Shown here piece by piece: positions 16,107-25,027 of a DNA stretch of 64,000 nt. Each line of letters begins with the position of its first letter. The first letter of the stretch is position 1. The position numbers and the translations under genes are program-made. The notes under the pieces are model-generated. The model did no database searches. It was not told where the DNA came from and worked only from the letters and a program-made list of their open reading frames with translations. The DNA is taken from NCBI RefSeq assembly GCF_964253035.1, contig NZ_CAXUQL020000001.1, positions 3,968,001 to 4,032,000 on the forward strand, given 5' to 3'. The stretch is from Pseudorhodoferax sp032153935 (GTDB lineage: Bacteria; Pseudomonadota; Gammaproteobacteria; Burkholderiales; Burkholderiaceae_C).

Positions 16107-16538
16107 ATGAGCGACACCACGATCTACCACAACCCTGCTTGCGGCACCTCGCGCAACGTGCTGGCCCTGATCCGCAACACGGGCGAGGAGCCGCAGGTCA
16201 TCGAGTACCTCAAGACACCGCCCGACCGCGCCACGCTGGAGCGGCTGATCGCGGCCATGGGCATCGCGCCGCGCGCGCTGCTGCGCGAGAAGGGCACGCC
16301 CTACGCCGAACTGGGGCTGGACAAGCCCGGGTGGACCGACGCGCAGCTGATCGACTGCATGCTGCAGCACCCCATCCTGATCAACCGGCCCATCGTCGTC
16401 ACGCCGCGCGGCACCCGGCTGTGCCGGCCTTCGGAGGCGGTGCTCGATCTGCTCGCCAGGCCGCAGCAGGGCGCGTTCGCGAAGGAAGACGGGGAACAGG
16501 TCGTCGACGAGCAAGGCGGGCGCGTTGCCAAGCCCTGA
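16107..16538 (+). CDS. arsC: Arsenate reductase ArsC, glutaredoxin-type
   Basis: A 143-residue glutaredoxin-coupled arsenate reductase (ArsC/Spx fold). TTIYHNPACGTSRNVLALI contains the active-site Cys12, and later IEYLKTPPDRATLERLI, LREKGTPYAELGL and HPILINRPIVVTPRGTRLCRPSE are near-diagnostic. It is the third arsenate reductase in the operon and unrelated in fold to the first two. It overlaps arsH by 14 bp. Confidence 0.93.
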   Translation: MSDTTIYHNPACGTSRNVLALIRNTGEEPQVIEYLKTPPDRATLERLIAAMGIAPRALLREKGTPYAELGLDKPGWTDAQLIDCMLQHPILINRPIVVTPRGTRLCRPSEAVLDLLARPQQGAFAKEDGEQVVDEQGGRVAKP

Positions 16539-17241
16539 TCTGCCGAACATCGACAGCGCGAGCTTTCGCGTGCCCGACTTGCAGCAACTGCTGCCCGCCG
16601 CGCGCGCCACGCATGCCCCGCGCATCGCGCTGCTCTACGGCTCGGTGCGCGAGCGCTCGTATAGCCGGCTGCTGACCGAGGAAGCCGCACGGCTGCTGCA
16701 AGCCATGGGCGCCGAGCCGCGCATCTTCGATCCGCGCGGCCTGCCGCAACCCGATGGCGCGCCCGAAGACCACCCCAAGGTGCAGGAGCTGCGCGCACTG
16801 GCCCAGTGGTCCGAAGGCATGGTCTGGTGCTCGCCCGAGCGGCACGGCGCCATGAGCGGCATCCTGAAATCGCAGATCGACTGGATCCCGCTGGCGCTCG
16901 GCGCGGTGCGGCCCACGCAGGGCAAGACGCTGGCGGTGATGCAGGTGTCGGGCGGCTCGCAGTCCTTCAATGCCGTGAACCAGCTGCGCGTGCTGGGCCG
17001 CTGGATGCGCATGCTCACCATCCCCAACCAGTCGTCCGTCGCCAAGGCCTTTCTCGAATTCGAGGAAGATGGGCGCATGAAGCCCTCGCCTTATTACGAC
17101 CGCGTGGTCGACGTGATGGAAGAACTGGTCAAGTTCACGCTGCTCACGCGCGACAGCGCAGCCTGCCTGGTGGACCGCTACAGCGAGCGGCGCGAGGGCG
17201 CCGAGGCGCTGTCCAGGCGCGTCAATCTGCGCAGCATCTGA
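16525..17241 (+). CDS. arsH: ArsH NADPH-dependent FMN reductase
   Basis: A 238-residue flavodoxin-fold protein. The FMN-binding loop LLYGSVRERSYSRLLTEEA, WCSPERHGAMSGILKSQIDW and AVMQVSGGSQSFNAVNQLR match ArsH, which oxidises trivalent organoarsenicals. The start is probably the TTG at 16525, inside the end of arsC, which puts the usual N-terminal extension ahead of the fold. It is co-transcribed with arsC and an MFS gene. Confidence 0.92.
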   Translation: MPSPDLPNIDSASFRVPDLQQLLPAARATHAPRIALLYGSVRERSYSRLLTEEAARLLQAMGAEPRIFDPRGLPQPDGAPEDHPKVQELRALAQWSEGMVWCSPERHGAMSGILKSQIDWIPLALGAVRPTQGKTLAVMQVSGGSQSFNAVNQLRVLGRWMRMLTIPNQSSVAKAFLEFEEDGRMKPSPYYDRVVDVMEELVKFTLLTRDSAACLVDRYSERREGAEALSRRVNLRSI

Positions 17242-17245
17242 GAAG

Positions 17246-18430
17246 GTGCAGAGCCGGACCACGACCACCGTGATGCTGGGCGTGGCCCAGACGCTGGCGT
17301 GGGCCTCGTCGTACTACCTGCCCGCGGTGCTGGCGGGCGCCATCGGCAGGGATGTGGGCATCTCTGCGTCCACCGTCTTCGGCGCGTTCTCGGTGGCGCT
17401 GCTCATGGCCGCGGCCATCGGCCCCTGGGCCGGCCGGCGCATCGACCGGCTGGGCGGCCGCCCGGTGCTGGTCGCCAGCAACCTGGTGTTCGCCGCGGGG
17501 CTGGCGGGGCTGAGCCAGGCCACGCAGGCCAGCCATGTGTTCATGGCCTGGGCCGTGATGGGCCTGGCGATGGGCAGCGGGCTGTACGAGGCCGCCTTCG
17601 CCACCGTGGTGCGGCTGCACGGGCAGGACGCACGCCGTGCCATCACCGGCATCACCTTGTTCGCGGGCTTCGCCAGCACCGTGGGCTGGCCGCTGTCGGC
17701 CTGGCTGGAGAGCGTGGTGGGCTGGCGTGGCGCCTGCCTGGCCTGGGCCGCGTTGCACCTGGTGCTGGGCCTGCCGCTCAACGCCCTGCTGCCGCGCGCG
17801 TCCGCTGCGCTGCCCGCAGCGGACGCCGCCACGCCGCAGGGCGAGGGCGTCAGGTTGTCGGCCGCGCAGCAGCGGCGCGCGGCCGTGCTGATGGCCCTGG
17901 TCTTCGCCATCACCTGGTTCATCAGCACGGCCATGGCCGCGCACCTGCCCCGGCTGCTGCTGGCCAGCGGCGCGACCGCCGCCGTGGCGGTCGGCATCGC
18001 CGCGCTGGTGGGGCCGGCGCAGGTGGCCGGCCGCCTGGTCGAGTTCACGTTCCTCAGGCGCGCGCATCCGCTGCTCTCGGCCCGCATGGCCGCACTCGCG
18101 CACCCCGTGGCCGCGCTGTGCCTGGGCCTGTTCGGCGTGTCGGCCGCGGCGGCCTTCGCGGTGCTGCACGGCCTGGGCAACGGCATCATGACCATCGCCG
18201 TCGGCACCTTGCCGCTGCTGGTCTTCGGGGCCAGGGGTTACGGGCAGCGCCAGGGCATGCTGATGGTGCCCGCGCGCGTGGTGCAGGCGGCGGCGCCCTT
18301 CCTGTTCGGCATGGCCGTGGAGCGCTGGGGCGACGGCGCGCTGTGGATCTCCGCCATGCTCGGCCTGTGCGCATGCCTGGCGCTGGCGGCCATGGCGGCC
18401 GACATGCGCCGCGCCCGCACCGTGGATTGA
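17246..18430 (+). CDS. MFS transporter of the ars operon
   Basis: A 394-residue major facilitator protein with 12 predicted membrane segments and the A-type loop GRRIDRLGGRPVL between helices 2 and 3. Its place between arsH and arsO suggests it exports an arsenical, perhaps a methyl- or other organoarsenical (inference from position). The GTG at 17246 lies 4 bases after the arsH stop, with GAGAAG overlapping that stop; an ATG at 17273 is possible. Confidence 0.85.
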   Translation: MQSRTTTTVMLGVAQTLAWASSYYLPAVLAGAIGRDVGISASTVFGAFSVALLMAAAIGPWAGRRIDRLGGRPVLVASNLVFAAGLAGLSQATQASHVFMAWAVMGLAMGSGLYEAAFATVVRLHGQDARRAITGITLFAGFASTVGWPLSAWLESVVGWRGACLAWAALHLVLGLPLNALLPRASAALPAADAATPQGEGVRLSAAQQRRAAVLMALVFAITWFISTAMAAHLPRLLLASGATAAVAVGIAALVGPAQVAGRLVEFTFLRRAHPLLSARMAALAHPVAALCLGLFGVSAAAAFAVLHGLGNGIMTIAVGTLPLLVFGARGYGQRQGMLMVPARVVQAAAPFLFGMAVERWGDGALWISAMLGLCACLALAAMAADMRRARTVD

Positions 18431-18446
18431 ATGCTTGAGCACTCCC

Positions 18447-19496
18447 ATGACCCATGACGTGATCCTCATCGGCGGCGGCCAGGCCGCGCTGTCGGTGGCC
18501 TACTTCCTGCGCCGCACCGGGCGCACCTTCCACATCCTCGACGCCGAGCCGGCCGGCGGCGGTGCCTGGCAGCATGGCTGGGATTCGCTGCGCCTGTTCT
18601 CGCCCGCGGCCTGGAGTTCGATCGCCGGCTGGCCGATGCCGCCCACGGGTGACACCTATCCCGGGCGCGACCACGTGGTGGACTACCTGCGCGCCTACGA
18701 GCAGCGCTATGCCTTGCCGGTGGAGCGGCCGGTGCAGGTGTCGGCGGTCGTGCACGACGACCAGGGCTTTGCGGTGCAGGCGGGAGACCGGACCTGGGCG
18801 GCGCGCACGGTCGTGAGCGCCACGGGCACCTGGCGCAAGCCCTTCGTGCCGGAGGTTGCGGGACTGGCCGAATTCACGGGAACGCAGCTGCACTCGGCGC
18901 ACTACCGCCGCCCGGACGCGTTCGCCGGCCAGCGCGTGATGGTGGTCGGCGGCGGCAATTCGGGCGCACAGATCCTGGCCGAGGTCTCGCTGTGGGCCGC
19001 GCAGACCCTGTGGGTCACGCCGCAGGTGCCCGCCTTCCTGCCCGACGATGTGGACGGTCGCGTGCTGTTCGAGCGCGCCACCGCGCGCTGGCGCGCCCAG
19101 CAGGAAGGGCGCAGCGTGGATGTGCTGCCGGGAGGCTTCGGCGACGTGGTCATGGTGCCGCCCGTGGTGGATGCGCGCGCACGCGGCGTGCTGGCATCGG
19201 TCAGGCCGTACGCGCACTTCACGCGCGATGGGGCGGTCTGGGCCGACGGCACGCAGCGCAGCTTCGACGCGGTGATCTGGTGCACCGGTTTTCGCCCGGC
19301 GCTCGACCATCTCGCGCCGCTGGGCATCGTGCAGGGAGGCCAGGTGGCGGTGGACGGCACCCGCGCGACCGGCACCCCGGGCCTGTGGCTGGTCGGCTAC
19401 GGCGAATGGACCGGAACGGCATCGGCGACGCTGGTCGGCGTCATGCGCAGCGCCCGCAGCACGGCGGCGGAGATCGACGCCTACCTGGCGCGCTGA
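18447..19496 (+). CDS. arsO: ArsO-like flavin-containing monooxygenase
   Basis: A 349-residue FAD/NADPH enzyme. The N-terminal FAD motif is DVILIGGGQAALSVAYFLRR, the NADPH motif is VMVVGGGNSGAQILAE in the middle, and CTGFRPALDHLAPLG lies near the C terminus. Members next to arsH are annotated ArsO. I chose the ATG at 18447 because it sits directly before the FAD motif; an in-frame TTG at 18435 would add four residues. It closes the arsenic operon. Confidence 0.85.
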   Translation: MTHDVILIGGGQAALSVAYFLRRTGRTFHILDAEPAGGGAWQHGWDSLRLFSPAAWSSIAGWPMPPTGDTYPGRDHVVDYLRAYEQRYALPVERPVQVSAVVHDDQGFAVQAGDRTWAARTVVSATGTWRKPFVPEVAGLAEFTGTQLHSAHYRRPDAFAGQRVMVVGGGNSGAQILAEVSLWAAQTLWVTPQVPAFLPDDVDGRVLFERATARWRAQQEGRSVDVLPGGFGDVVMVPPVVDARARGVLASVRPYAHFTRDGAVWADGTQRSFDAVIWCTGFRPALDHLAPLGIVQGGQVAVDGTRATGTPGLWLVGYGEWTGTASATLVGVMRSARSTAAEIDAYLAR

Positions 19497-19563
19497 GCGC
19501 GTGGCGGCAGGCGCCGGCCACCGGCAGCGTGCCCATGTCGTGCGCGCGGTCCGCCCAGACCGC

Positions 19564-19701
19564 GCCCAGCACCTCGGCCTGGGCGCCCTGGCGGCGCAGC
19601 GGCATGACGGCCTTGTCCAGCGCGCTGACGGCCGCGATGTCCCAGAGGTGCGCGCGGCTCACGTCGATGACCACCCTGGGCACGACCTCCTTGAGGTCTG
19701 G
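19564..19701 (-). pseudogene. STAS-domain remnant of a SulP-family anion transporter
   Basis: About 46 residues (DPDLKEVVPRVVIDVSRAHL, then WDIAAVSALDKAVMPLRRQG, then AQAEVLG) match the C-terminal STAS domain of SulP sulfate/bicarbonate transporters. No transporter domain lies upstream; that position holds the end of the SbcC-like gene. The frame then drifts into unrelated sequence. This is a decayed fragment between the ars operon and the repair genes. Confidence 0.65.
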
Positions 19702-19702
19702 G

Positions 19703-22357
19703 TCAGTTCGGGGAGCCGTCCAGCGCGCGCACCGCCACGCCCATGTCGCGCCACAGTTCGGGGTGGCAGGTGAACAGCAGCACCTGGTGGCGCTGCGCGG
19801 CGTCGAACAGCACGCGCTTCATGTGGCCCAGGCGCTCGCTGTCGCTGTGCACCAGCGCGTCGTCCAGGATCAGCAGCGTGGGCCGGCCGGCCTGCTGCAA
19901 GAGGTCGGCATAGGCGAAGCGGCTGATCAGCCCCAGCTGCTCGCGCGCGCCGAAGCTCAGTGCGTCCACGGCGCCGGATTCCGCGGCACCTGCTGCGCGG
20001 GGCCGCGTCAGCAGCGCAGGTGCCAGCTGCTCGTCGATCTGCACCACGGCGCCCGGCAGCAACAGTGGCAGGTAGTGCTGCAGCCGCTGCGCCAGCGGCG
20101 CCTGCAGCCGCGCCAGCGTGGCCTGGCGCCGGGCCTGCAGGCGTTCGCACAGCAGGTCGAGCGCGGCGGCGCGGCGGCGCAGTTCGTGCTGGCGGCGCAG
20201 CGTGCGCTGCAGCGTGCCGTCCAGCGCCGCACGCTGCTCTTCCAGGCCCTGCGCGCCGGCCTGTTCCAGCGCACTGTGCAGCACGAGGATCTGCTCGTGG
20301 CGCTGCTGGTGGGCGGCGCGCAGTTGCTCGGCGCTGCGCGCCAGGCGTGCGATGTCCTGCGCCACGATGTCAGGCCGGGCCGATTGCAGCGTGGCGGCGG
20401 TCTGCGCCACGCGCGCGTCCAGCGCCTGGTGCTCGGCCGTGGCCTGCAGCAGTTGCTGCTGCGCAGCCTCGCGCTGCGCCTGGCGTTCGGGCGCGGCCAG
20501 GCTGGCCTGGGCGCCCTGCAGTTCGGCGCGGGCGGCATCGCGCTGGCTGGCGGCGGCGGCCTGGCGGCGCTCCGCCTGGGCCTGCACCTCGCGCGCTGCG
20601 GCCAGTGCCTGCTGGGCAGCGCGCTGCGCGGCTTCGGCCTGCGCGGCGGGCGGGCCGTCGGCCACGGCCAGCGGCAGCCGGGCCAGCGCGTCCTGCGCTG
20701 CCTGCATGCGGGCGCGGGCCTGGGTGCTGGCCGTGTGCAGCGCGTCCAGTCCCTGCGGCGCGACCAGGGCCAGGGCCTGCTCAGCCAACTGCACCGTGGC
20801 ATGCGCGGCCGTGCAGGCGGCCAGCCGGGCTTCGGCCTCGGCCAGGTCGGCCAGACCTTGCGCGGCCAGGGCCTGCTGCAGTTGGTGGCGCGCCTCGCGG
20901 TCGGCACGGGCGAGGTCGGCCAGGTCGTGGCCGCCGGGGGTGATGCGCAGTTCGCCGCCGCCGGGCAGTTGCAGCAGCGCAGGCGCGGTCAGCAGCCGTT
21001 CGCCTTCGCCCTGCAGCGGCTGCGTGTCCAGCTGCAGCGTCTGTCCGGCGGGCAGCACATAGGCCAGCCGCGTGGCCACGGCCTGCTGGCGCAGCGCGGC
21101 CTGGTCGCGCGCCTGCACCAGGCTGCGCAGTTGCTGCAGCTGTTTGGCGCTGAGGGTGGGCAGCGCGGCCGCCTGGGCGCGCTGGGTGGCCAGCGCGGCA
21201 TGGGCGTCGCGCGCGCGCTGCAGCGCGGCATCGGCACGGGCGGCGTCGCTGTCGGCCTGGGCCAGCCGCTCCTGCAGGCTGTCGCGCAGGCTGCGCTGCT
21301 GCGCCGCCTGGGCCTGTTCCTGTGCGGCCTGGGCACGGATCTCGGCGCTCTCGCGCTGTTGCCGGGCGAGGGCGGCAGTGGCGTCGTCGGCCTGAGCCGC
21401 GGCCTCGGCCTGGGCCAGTGCGGCCTGGCGGCGGGCCAGGTCGTCGTCCTGCTGGGCGAACAGGGCCAGGCGCTGGCCCAGCAGCTCGCGCGTGCGGGCC
21501 AGGTCGGCCAGGCGCTGGCGGTCGTCGCCGAGCTGGCGGGCGCTGGCCTGCAGCGCCAGATGGCGTTCGCGGGCCTGGGCCAGTTGGCTGTCCAGCGCGT
21601 CCCAGGGCTGCTGGGCAGCGTCGGCCTCGTGGGCGCGGCGCAGCGTTTCGAGCCGGTCGACCTGCTCGCGGTACTGCGCGATGCGCGCGTCCAGCATGTC
21701 CAGCGCTGCGCGGTGCTGGTCCGCCGCGTCGATCGCGGCCTTGTACTCGGCCTTGGGCTTGCCGGTGTCGGTCAGCAGCTCGCCGCGGTCCTTGCGCAGC
21801 CGCTCTAGCAGCGCGTCCCCGCCGGTCGCCGCCAGTGCGCCTGCTGCCTCGCCCTGGCCGTTCAGCGCGTCGTGCAGGTGTTCGCGTGCATGCCGCACGT
21901 CCAGCTCCTGCCCGCTGCCTTGCTCCACCCACAGCAGGCCGGGGATGCCCCAGTGCTCGGGCTTGCTGGCGCCCTTGCCGGCGTAGGCGTAGCCGAACAG
22001 CTGGGCCAGGTGGTCTTCGGCATCCGTGCCTTCCAGCTGGCGCGTGCCGATGGCGAGCACGCAGCGCTTCTTGCCCAGGAAGCTCTTGACCAGATGGTGC
22101 GGCTGGCCGCCGAGCAGGAAGTCGATCTCCACGCGCGGCGCAGCGCCGCTGCCTTCGTCGCAGGGCCGCAGGTCGTCGACCATGCTGGACTTGTGGCGTT
22201 CGAAGAAGGCCGCGCGGATGGCGCGCACCAGCGTGCTCTTGCCGGCCTCGTTGGGGCCGGCCAGGATGTTGAGGCCGGGCGTGAAGCCGGCCAGTTCGAG
22301 CGGGGCGCGGAAGCGGCGCAGCTGCTCGACGCGCAGGCGGGTGATCTGCATGGTCAT
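19703..22357 (-). CDS. SbcC/YhaN-like SMC-type ATPase
   Basis: An 884-residue ATPase of the SMC/Rad50-like group. The N-terminal half-domain has Walker A GPNEAGKST at residues 34-42. Long Ala/Gln/Arg-rich coiled coils run from about residue 200 to 780. The C-terminal half has Walker B TLLILDDALVHSD, with Asp in place of the usual catalytic Glu position, as recalled for the YhaN subgroup. It pairs with the SbcD-like phosphoesterase upstream on the same strand and probably processes DNA ends. No CxxC zinc hook is evident in the coil. The ATG at 22357 is followed closely by another at 22351. Confidence 0.88.
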   Translation of the reverse strand: MTMQITRLRVEQLRRFRAPLELAGFTPGLNILAGPNEAGKSTLVRAIRAAFFERHKSSMVDDLRPCDEGSGAAPRVEIDFLLGGQPHHLVKSFLGKKRCVLAIGTRQLEGTDAEDHLAQLFGYAYAGKGASKPEHWGIPGLLWVEQGSGQELDVRHAREHLHDALNGQGEAAGALAATGGDALLERLRKDRGELLTDTGKPKAEYKAAIDAADQHRAALDMLDARIAQYREQVDRLETLRRAHEADAAQQPWDALDSQLAQARERHLALQASARQLGDDRQRLADLARTRELLGQRLALFAQQDDDLARRQAALAQAEAAAQADDATAALARQQRESAEIRAQAAQEQAQAAQQRSLRDSLQERLAQADSDAARADAALQRARDAHAALATQRAQAAALPTLSAKQLQQLRSLVQARDQAALRQQAVATRLAYVLPAGQTLQLDTQPLQGEGERLLTAPALLQLPGGGELRITPGGHDLADLARADREARHQLQQALAAQGLADLAEAEARLAACTAAHATVQLAEQALALVAPQGLDALHTASTQARARMQAAQDALARLPLAVADGPPAAQAEAAQRAAQQALAAAREVQAQAERRQAAAASQRDAARAELQGAQASLAAPERQAQREAAQQQLLQATAEHQALDARVAQTAATLQSARPDIVAQDIARLARSAEQLRAAHQQRHEQILVLHSALEQAGAQGLEEQRAALDGTLQRTLRRQHELRRRAAALDLLCERLQARRQATLARLQAPLAQRLQHYLPLLLPGAVVQIDEQLAPALLTRPRAAGAAESGAVDALSFGAREQLGLISRFAYADLLQQAGRPTLLILDDALVHSDSERLGHMKRVLFDAAQRHQVLLFTCHPELWRDMGVAVRALDGSPN

Positions 22358-22383
22358 GACAGCGCGTTGCCCTCCAAGCCCGT

Positions 22384-22548
22384 GGCCGAGCGCAGCGATG
22401 GCCTGTGTGCGACCCCGCTCCCACCCCTGCGCCCACGCCGAGGAGTGCAGCCCATGGCACTGCGCTCCCCGGCAGGGGCACAGGGGGAAGTCCCACACGG
22501 GCCATCGCTGCGCTCGGCCTGGGGTTCGGGCCGTCGCTGCGCTCGGCC
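22384..22548. repeat. Inverted/direct repeat element between sbcD-like and sbcC-like genes
   Basis: The 214-bp gap holds three copies of one 20-mer. GGCCGAGCGCAGCGATGGCC is at 22384-22403; its exact reverse complement GGCCATCGCTGCGCTCGGCC is at 22500-22519; a one-base variant GGCCGTCGCTGCGCTCGGCC is at 22529-22548. The first pair could form a large stem around a 96-base loop. Comparable GC-rich intergenic repeats are common in Comamonadaceae (recalled, not searched). The element separates two genes that are normally adjacent. Confidence 0.75.
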
Positions 22549-22571
22549 GGTGATGCGTAGGGGGATGCTCC

Positions 22572-23669
22572 TCATGCCCGCTCCGCCAACACGCCCGCCA
22601 GCAAGGCCAGCGCATCCTGCGCCGTCTCACTCTCGCCTTCGGCGCGCAGCTCGGCGATCACCTCGCCCAGGTAGCCGTCGGCCTGCAGTGCCGCGATGTC
22701 GGCGTCGGTGGGCACCAGGCGTAACGCGGACTGGTCGGCCTGCAGATGCCGCACGCGCGCCTCGGCCGCGCCCAGGCCGGCCTGCAGCCGCGTGCGGGCC
22801 GCCAGGTCGAGCTGGCCGCGCAGGCGCAGGTCGACCACGTGCTGCGGCGTGAGCGCGGCCAGTTGGTCCAGCAGGGCGTCGAGGTCGCTCTCGACCTGCA
22901 GCGCCGCCTCGATCTGCTGCCAGCGGAACTGGCCCACCGGCACGCGGCGCACCTGCGGCACGGCCCCGGGCGCGGCGATCTCCACCAGCAGCGCGTTGCC
23001 CGCGTCGTTGGCGCGGAAGCGGTCGGGCTCGGGCGTGCCGGCGTACGCGGTGCGCGCGTCGATCTCCTTGCTGCCATGCCAGTCGCCCAGCGCCAGGTAG
23101 TCGAGCCGGGCGCGCGCGGCGCGGTTCGGCGCGATGGGGTTGGCCGAATCGATGCCCTCGGCCAGGATGCCCTGCACGCTGCCGTGCGCGATGCCGATGC
23201 GCAGCAGGCCGGCCGGTGTCTCGGCGCCGTCGAACCAGGCCGTGAGGTCGTGGTGCGTGTGGCGCTGCGTCAGCGGCGCGGGCAGGGCGGCGAAGCCCTG
23301 GGCTTCGAACAGCTGCACGCCGGGCTCCAGCAGCAAATGGGCGTTGGCCGGCACGGCGCCCAGGCGCTGGGCGCGGCTCCACACGCTCTCGGCCAGCGCC
23401 GCATCGTGGTTGCCGGGCAGCAGCAGCCAGGGGCCGGCGAAGCCCGCCAGCGCATTGAACAGCCGGCGCACCGTGCGCTCGGAGACGGTCTGCGCGTCGA
23501 ACACGTCGCCGGCCACGAGCACGGCGTCCACGCGCTCGGCCGCTGCCAGCGCGGCCAGCCGCTCCACCGCCTGCAGCCGCGCTTCGGCCAGCATGGGTGC
23601 GTTGTCGGGGGAGAGAGTGGCGAACTGACGGCCGATCTGCCAGTCGGCCGTGTGCAGGAAGCGGGGCAT
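22572..23669 (-). CDS. SbcD/YhaO-like metallophosphoesterase (DNA repair exonuclease)
   Basis: A 365-residue calcineurin-like nuclease subunit. The metal-binding motifs HTADWQIG at the N terminus, VAGDVFD, LLPGNHD and later IAHGSVQG are those of SbcD/Mre11. With the SbcC-like ATPase downstream it should form an ATP-driven nuclease for DNA ends or hairpins. The ATG at 23669 places the first motif at residue 6, as usual. It is divergent from the PQQ-dehydrogenase gene at 23822. Confidence 0.9.
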   Translation of the reverse strand: MPRFLHTADWQIGRQFATLSPDNAPMLAEARLQAVERLAALAAAERVDAVLVAGDVFDAQTVSERTVRRLFNALAGFAGPWLLLPGNHDAALAESVWSRAQRLGAVPANAHLLLEPGVQLFEAQGFAALPAPLTQRHTHHDLTAWFDGAETPAGLLRIGIAHGSVQGILAEGIDSANPIAPNRAARARLDYLALGDWHGSKEIDARTAYAGTPEPDRFRANDAGNALLVEIAAPGAVPQVRRVPVGQFRWQQIEAALQVESDLDALLDQLAALTPQHVVDLRLRGQLDLAARTRLQAGLGAAEARVRHLQADQSALRLVPTDADIAALQADGYLGEVIAELRAEGESETAQDALALLAGVLAERA

Positions 23670-23732
23670 GGGCGCGCATTGTGCCGCGCCGGCCTGCGCT
23701 GTCCGCCGCGCGACATTTGCGCACGAATCGTT

Positions 23733-23740
23733 ACAAATAT
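23733..23740 (+). promoter_or_regulatory. ACAAATAT box upstream of the sugar dehydrogenase
   Basis: ACAAATAT lies 82 bp upstream of the dehydrogenase start. The same octamer occurs twice upstream of the winged-helix regulator at 25855 (25724-25731 and 25757-25764). In such GC-rich DNA this suggests a shared operator, possibly bound by that regulator. Confidence 0.4.
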
Positions 23741-23821
23741 CAGGGAATACACGTCTGTATGGCGATCAAGTGCGGTGCGATGTTCCAGCCCGAGAACGCT
23801 TTTCCACAACGAGAGGAGACC

Positions 23822-25027
23822 ATGAAGAACGCCATGATCCGCGCCGTGGGCGCCGCCGTGCTGATGCTGGGTGTGGGCGGTGCCGCCTGGGCCCAGGCCA
23901 AGGCAGAGGAAGAGCCCGGCTGGGCCAAGGGCCGGCCCAAGACCGACACCGCCATGCGCATGGCGCCGGTGCCGGCCTTTCCGATCCCGACGGCGGCGGA
24001 CCAATTGCCGACCAAGAAGTTCAAACTGCCGCCGGGCTTCAAGGTGGAGACCTTCGCTTCCGGCCTGCTCGATGCGCGCGGCCTGCGCCAGGGCGACAAG
24101 GGCACCATCTTCGTCAGCACGCTGTTCGTGGGCAACAAGGTCTACGCGCTGCCGGCCGACGGCAAGGGCCAGGCCAAGACCATCATCGACAAGATGCCGT
24201 TCGCCACCGGCATCGAATTCCACAAGGGCGCGTTGTACGTCGCCACCAACACGAAGATCCTGCGCTACGACGACGCCGAGGGCAAGCTGGACAACCTGGG
24301 CGAGCCCAAGGTGCTGTACGACAAGCTGCCCGGCGGCGGCGACCACAGCTGGAAGTACCTGCGCATTCGCGACGAGAAGCTGTACTTCGCCATCGGCGCG
24401 CCCTGCAACATCTGCGACCCGGGCGAGTACGCCAAGATCTACCGCATGAACCTGGACGGCACCGGCATGGAGACCGTGGCCGCGGGCGTGCGCAACACCG
24501 TGGGCTTCGACTTCAACCCCAAGGGCGGCCAGCTCTGGTTCACCGACAACGGCCGCGACTGGCTCAGCGAGGAGATCCCGAACGACGAGCTCAACGTGGT
24601 CAGCAAGCCGGGCCAGCACTTCGGCTACCCGTTCTGCCACCAGGGCAACATCTCCGACCCCGAGTTCGGCTGGGGCAAGGACTGCCTGGGCAACGAGTTC
24701 GCCAAGCCGGCCGCGCTGCTGGGCCCGCACGCGGGTTCGCTGGGGCTGAAGTTCTACACCGGCAAGATGTTCCCGGCCAAGTACCAGGGCGCGATGTTCA
24801 TCGCCCGCCACGGCCCCTGGAACCGCACCGTCAAGTACGCCGACGTGTCGGTGGCCTGGCCCGACGGCAAGGGCGGTGCCAAGGTCGAGCCGTTCATGAC
24901 GGGCTTCGTCGAGAACAACACCTACCTCGGCCGGCCGGTGGACTTCATGGTGATGAAGGATGGTTCGCTGCTGGTCTCCGACGACCACGCGGGCGCGATC
25001 TACCGCATCAGCTACGGCGGCAAGTGA
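23822..25027 (+). CDS. PQQ-dependent sugar dehydrogenase (sorbosone dehydrogenase-like)
   Basis: A 401-residue periplasmic beta-propeller. It has a signal peptide (MKNAMIRAVGAAVLMLGVGG, then AAWAQA), then KLPPGFKVETFASGL, FTDNGRDWLSEEIPNDELN and VENNTYLGRPVDFMVMKDGS, all typical of sorbosone/soluble glucose dehydrogenases. GAGAGGAG precedes the ATG at 23822. The GTG of the dihaem cytochrome gene overlaps its stop (GTGA), so electrons probably pass from PQQ to that cytochrome. The substrate is unknown. Confidence 0.88.
   Translation: MKNAMIRAVGAAVLMLGVGGAAWAQAKAEEEPGWAKGRPKTDTAMRMAPVPAFPIPTAADQLPTKKFKLPPGFKVETFASGLLDARGLRQGDKGTIFVSTLFVGNKVYALPADGKGQAKTIIDKMPFATGIEFHKGALYVATNTKILRYDDAEGKLDNLGEPKVLYDKLPGGGDHSWKYLRIRDEKLYFAIGAPCNICDPGEYAKIYRMNLDGTGMETVAAGVRNTVGFDFNPKGGQLWFTDNGRDWLSEEIPNDELNVVSKPGQHFGYPFCHQGNISDPEFGWGKDCLGNEFAKPAALLGPHAGSLGLKFYTGKMFPAKYQGAMFIARHGPWNRTVKYADVSVAWPDGKGGAKVEPFMTGFVENNTYLGRPVDFMVMKDGSLLVSDDHAGAIYRISYGGK

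Noticed and set aside
18992..21808. Very long plus-strand open frame opposite the SbcC-like gene
   Set aside because: Its product is low-complexity Ala/Gly/Gln/Arg sequence produced by GC-rich antisense reading; the minus-strand ATPase has clear motifs.
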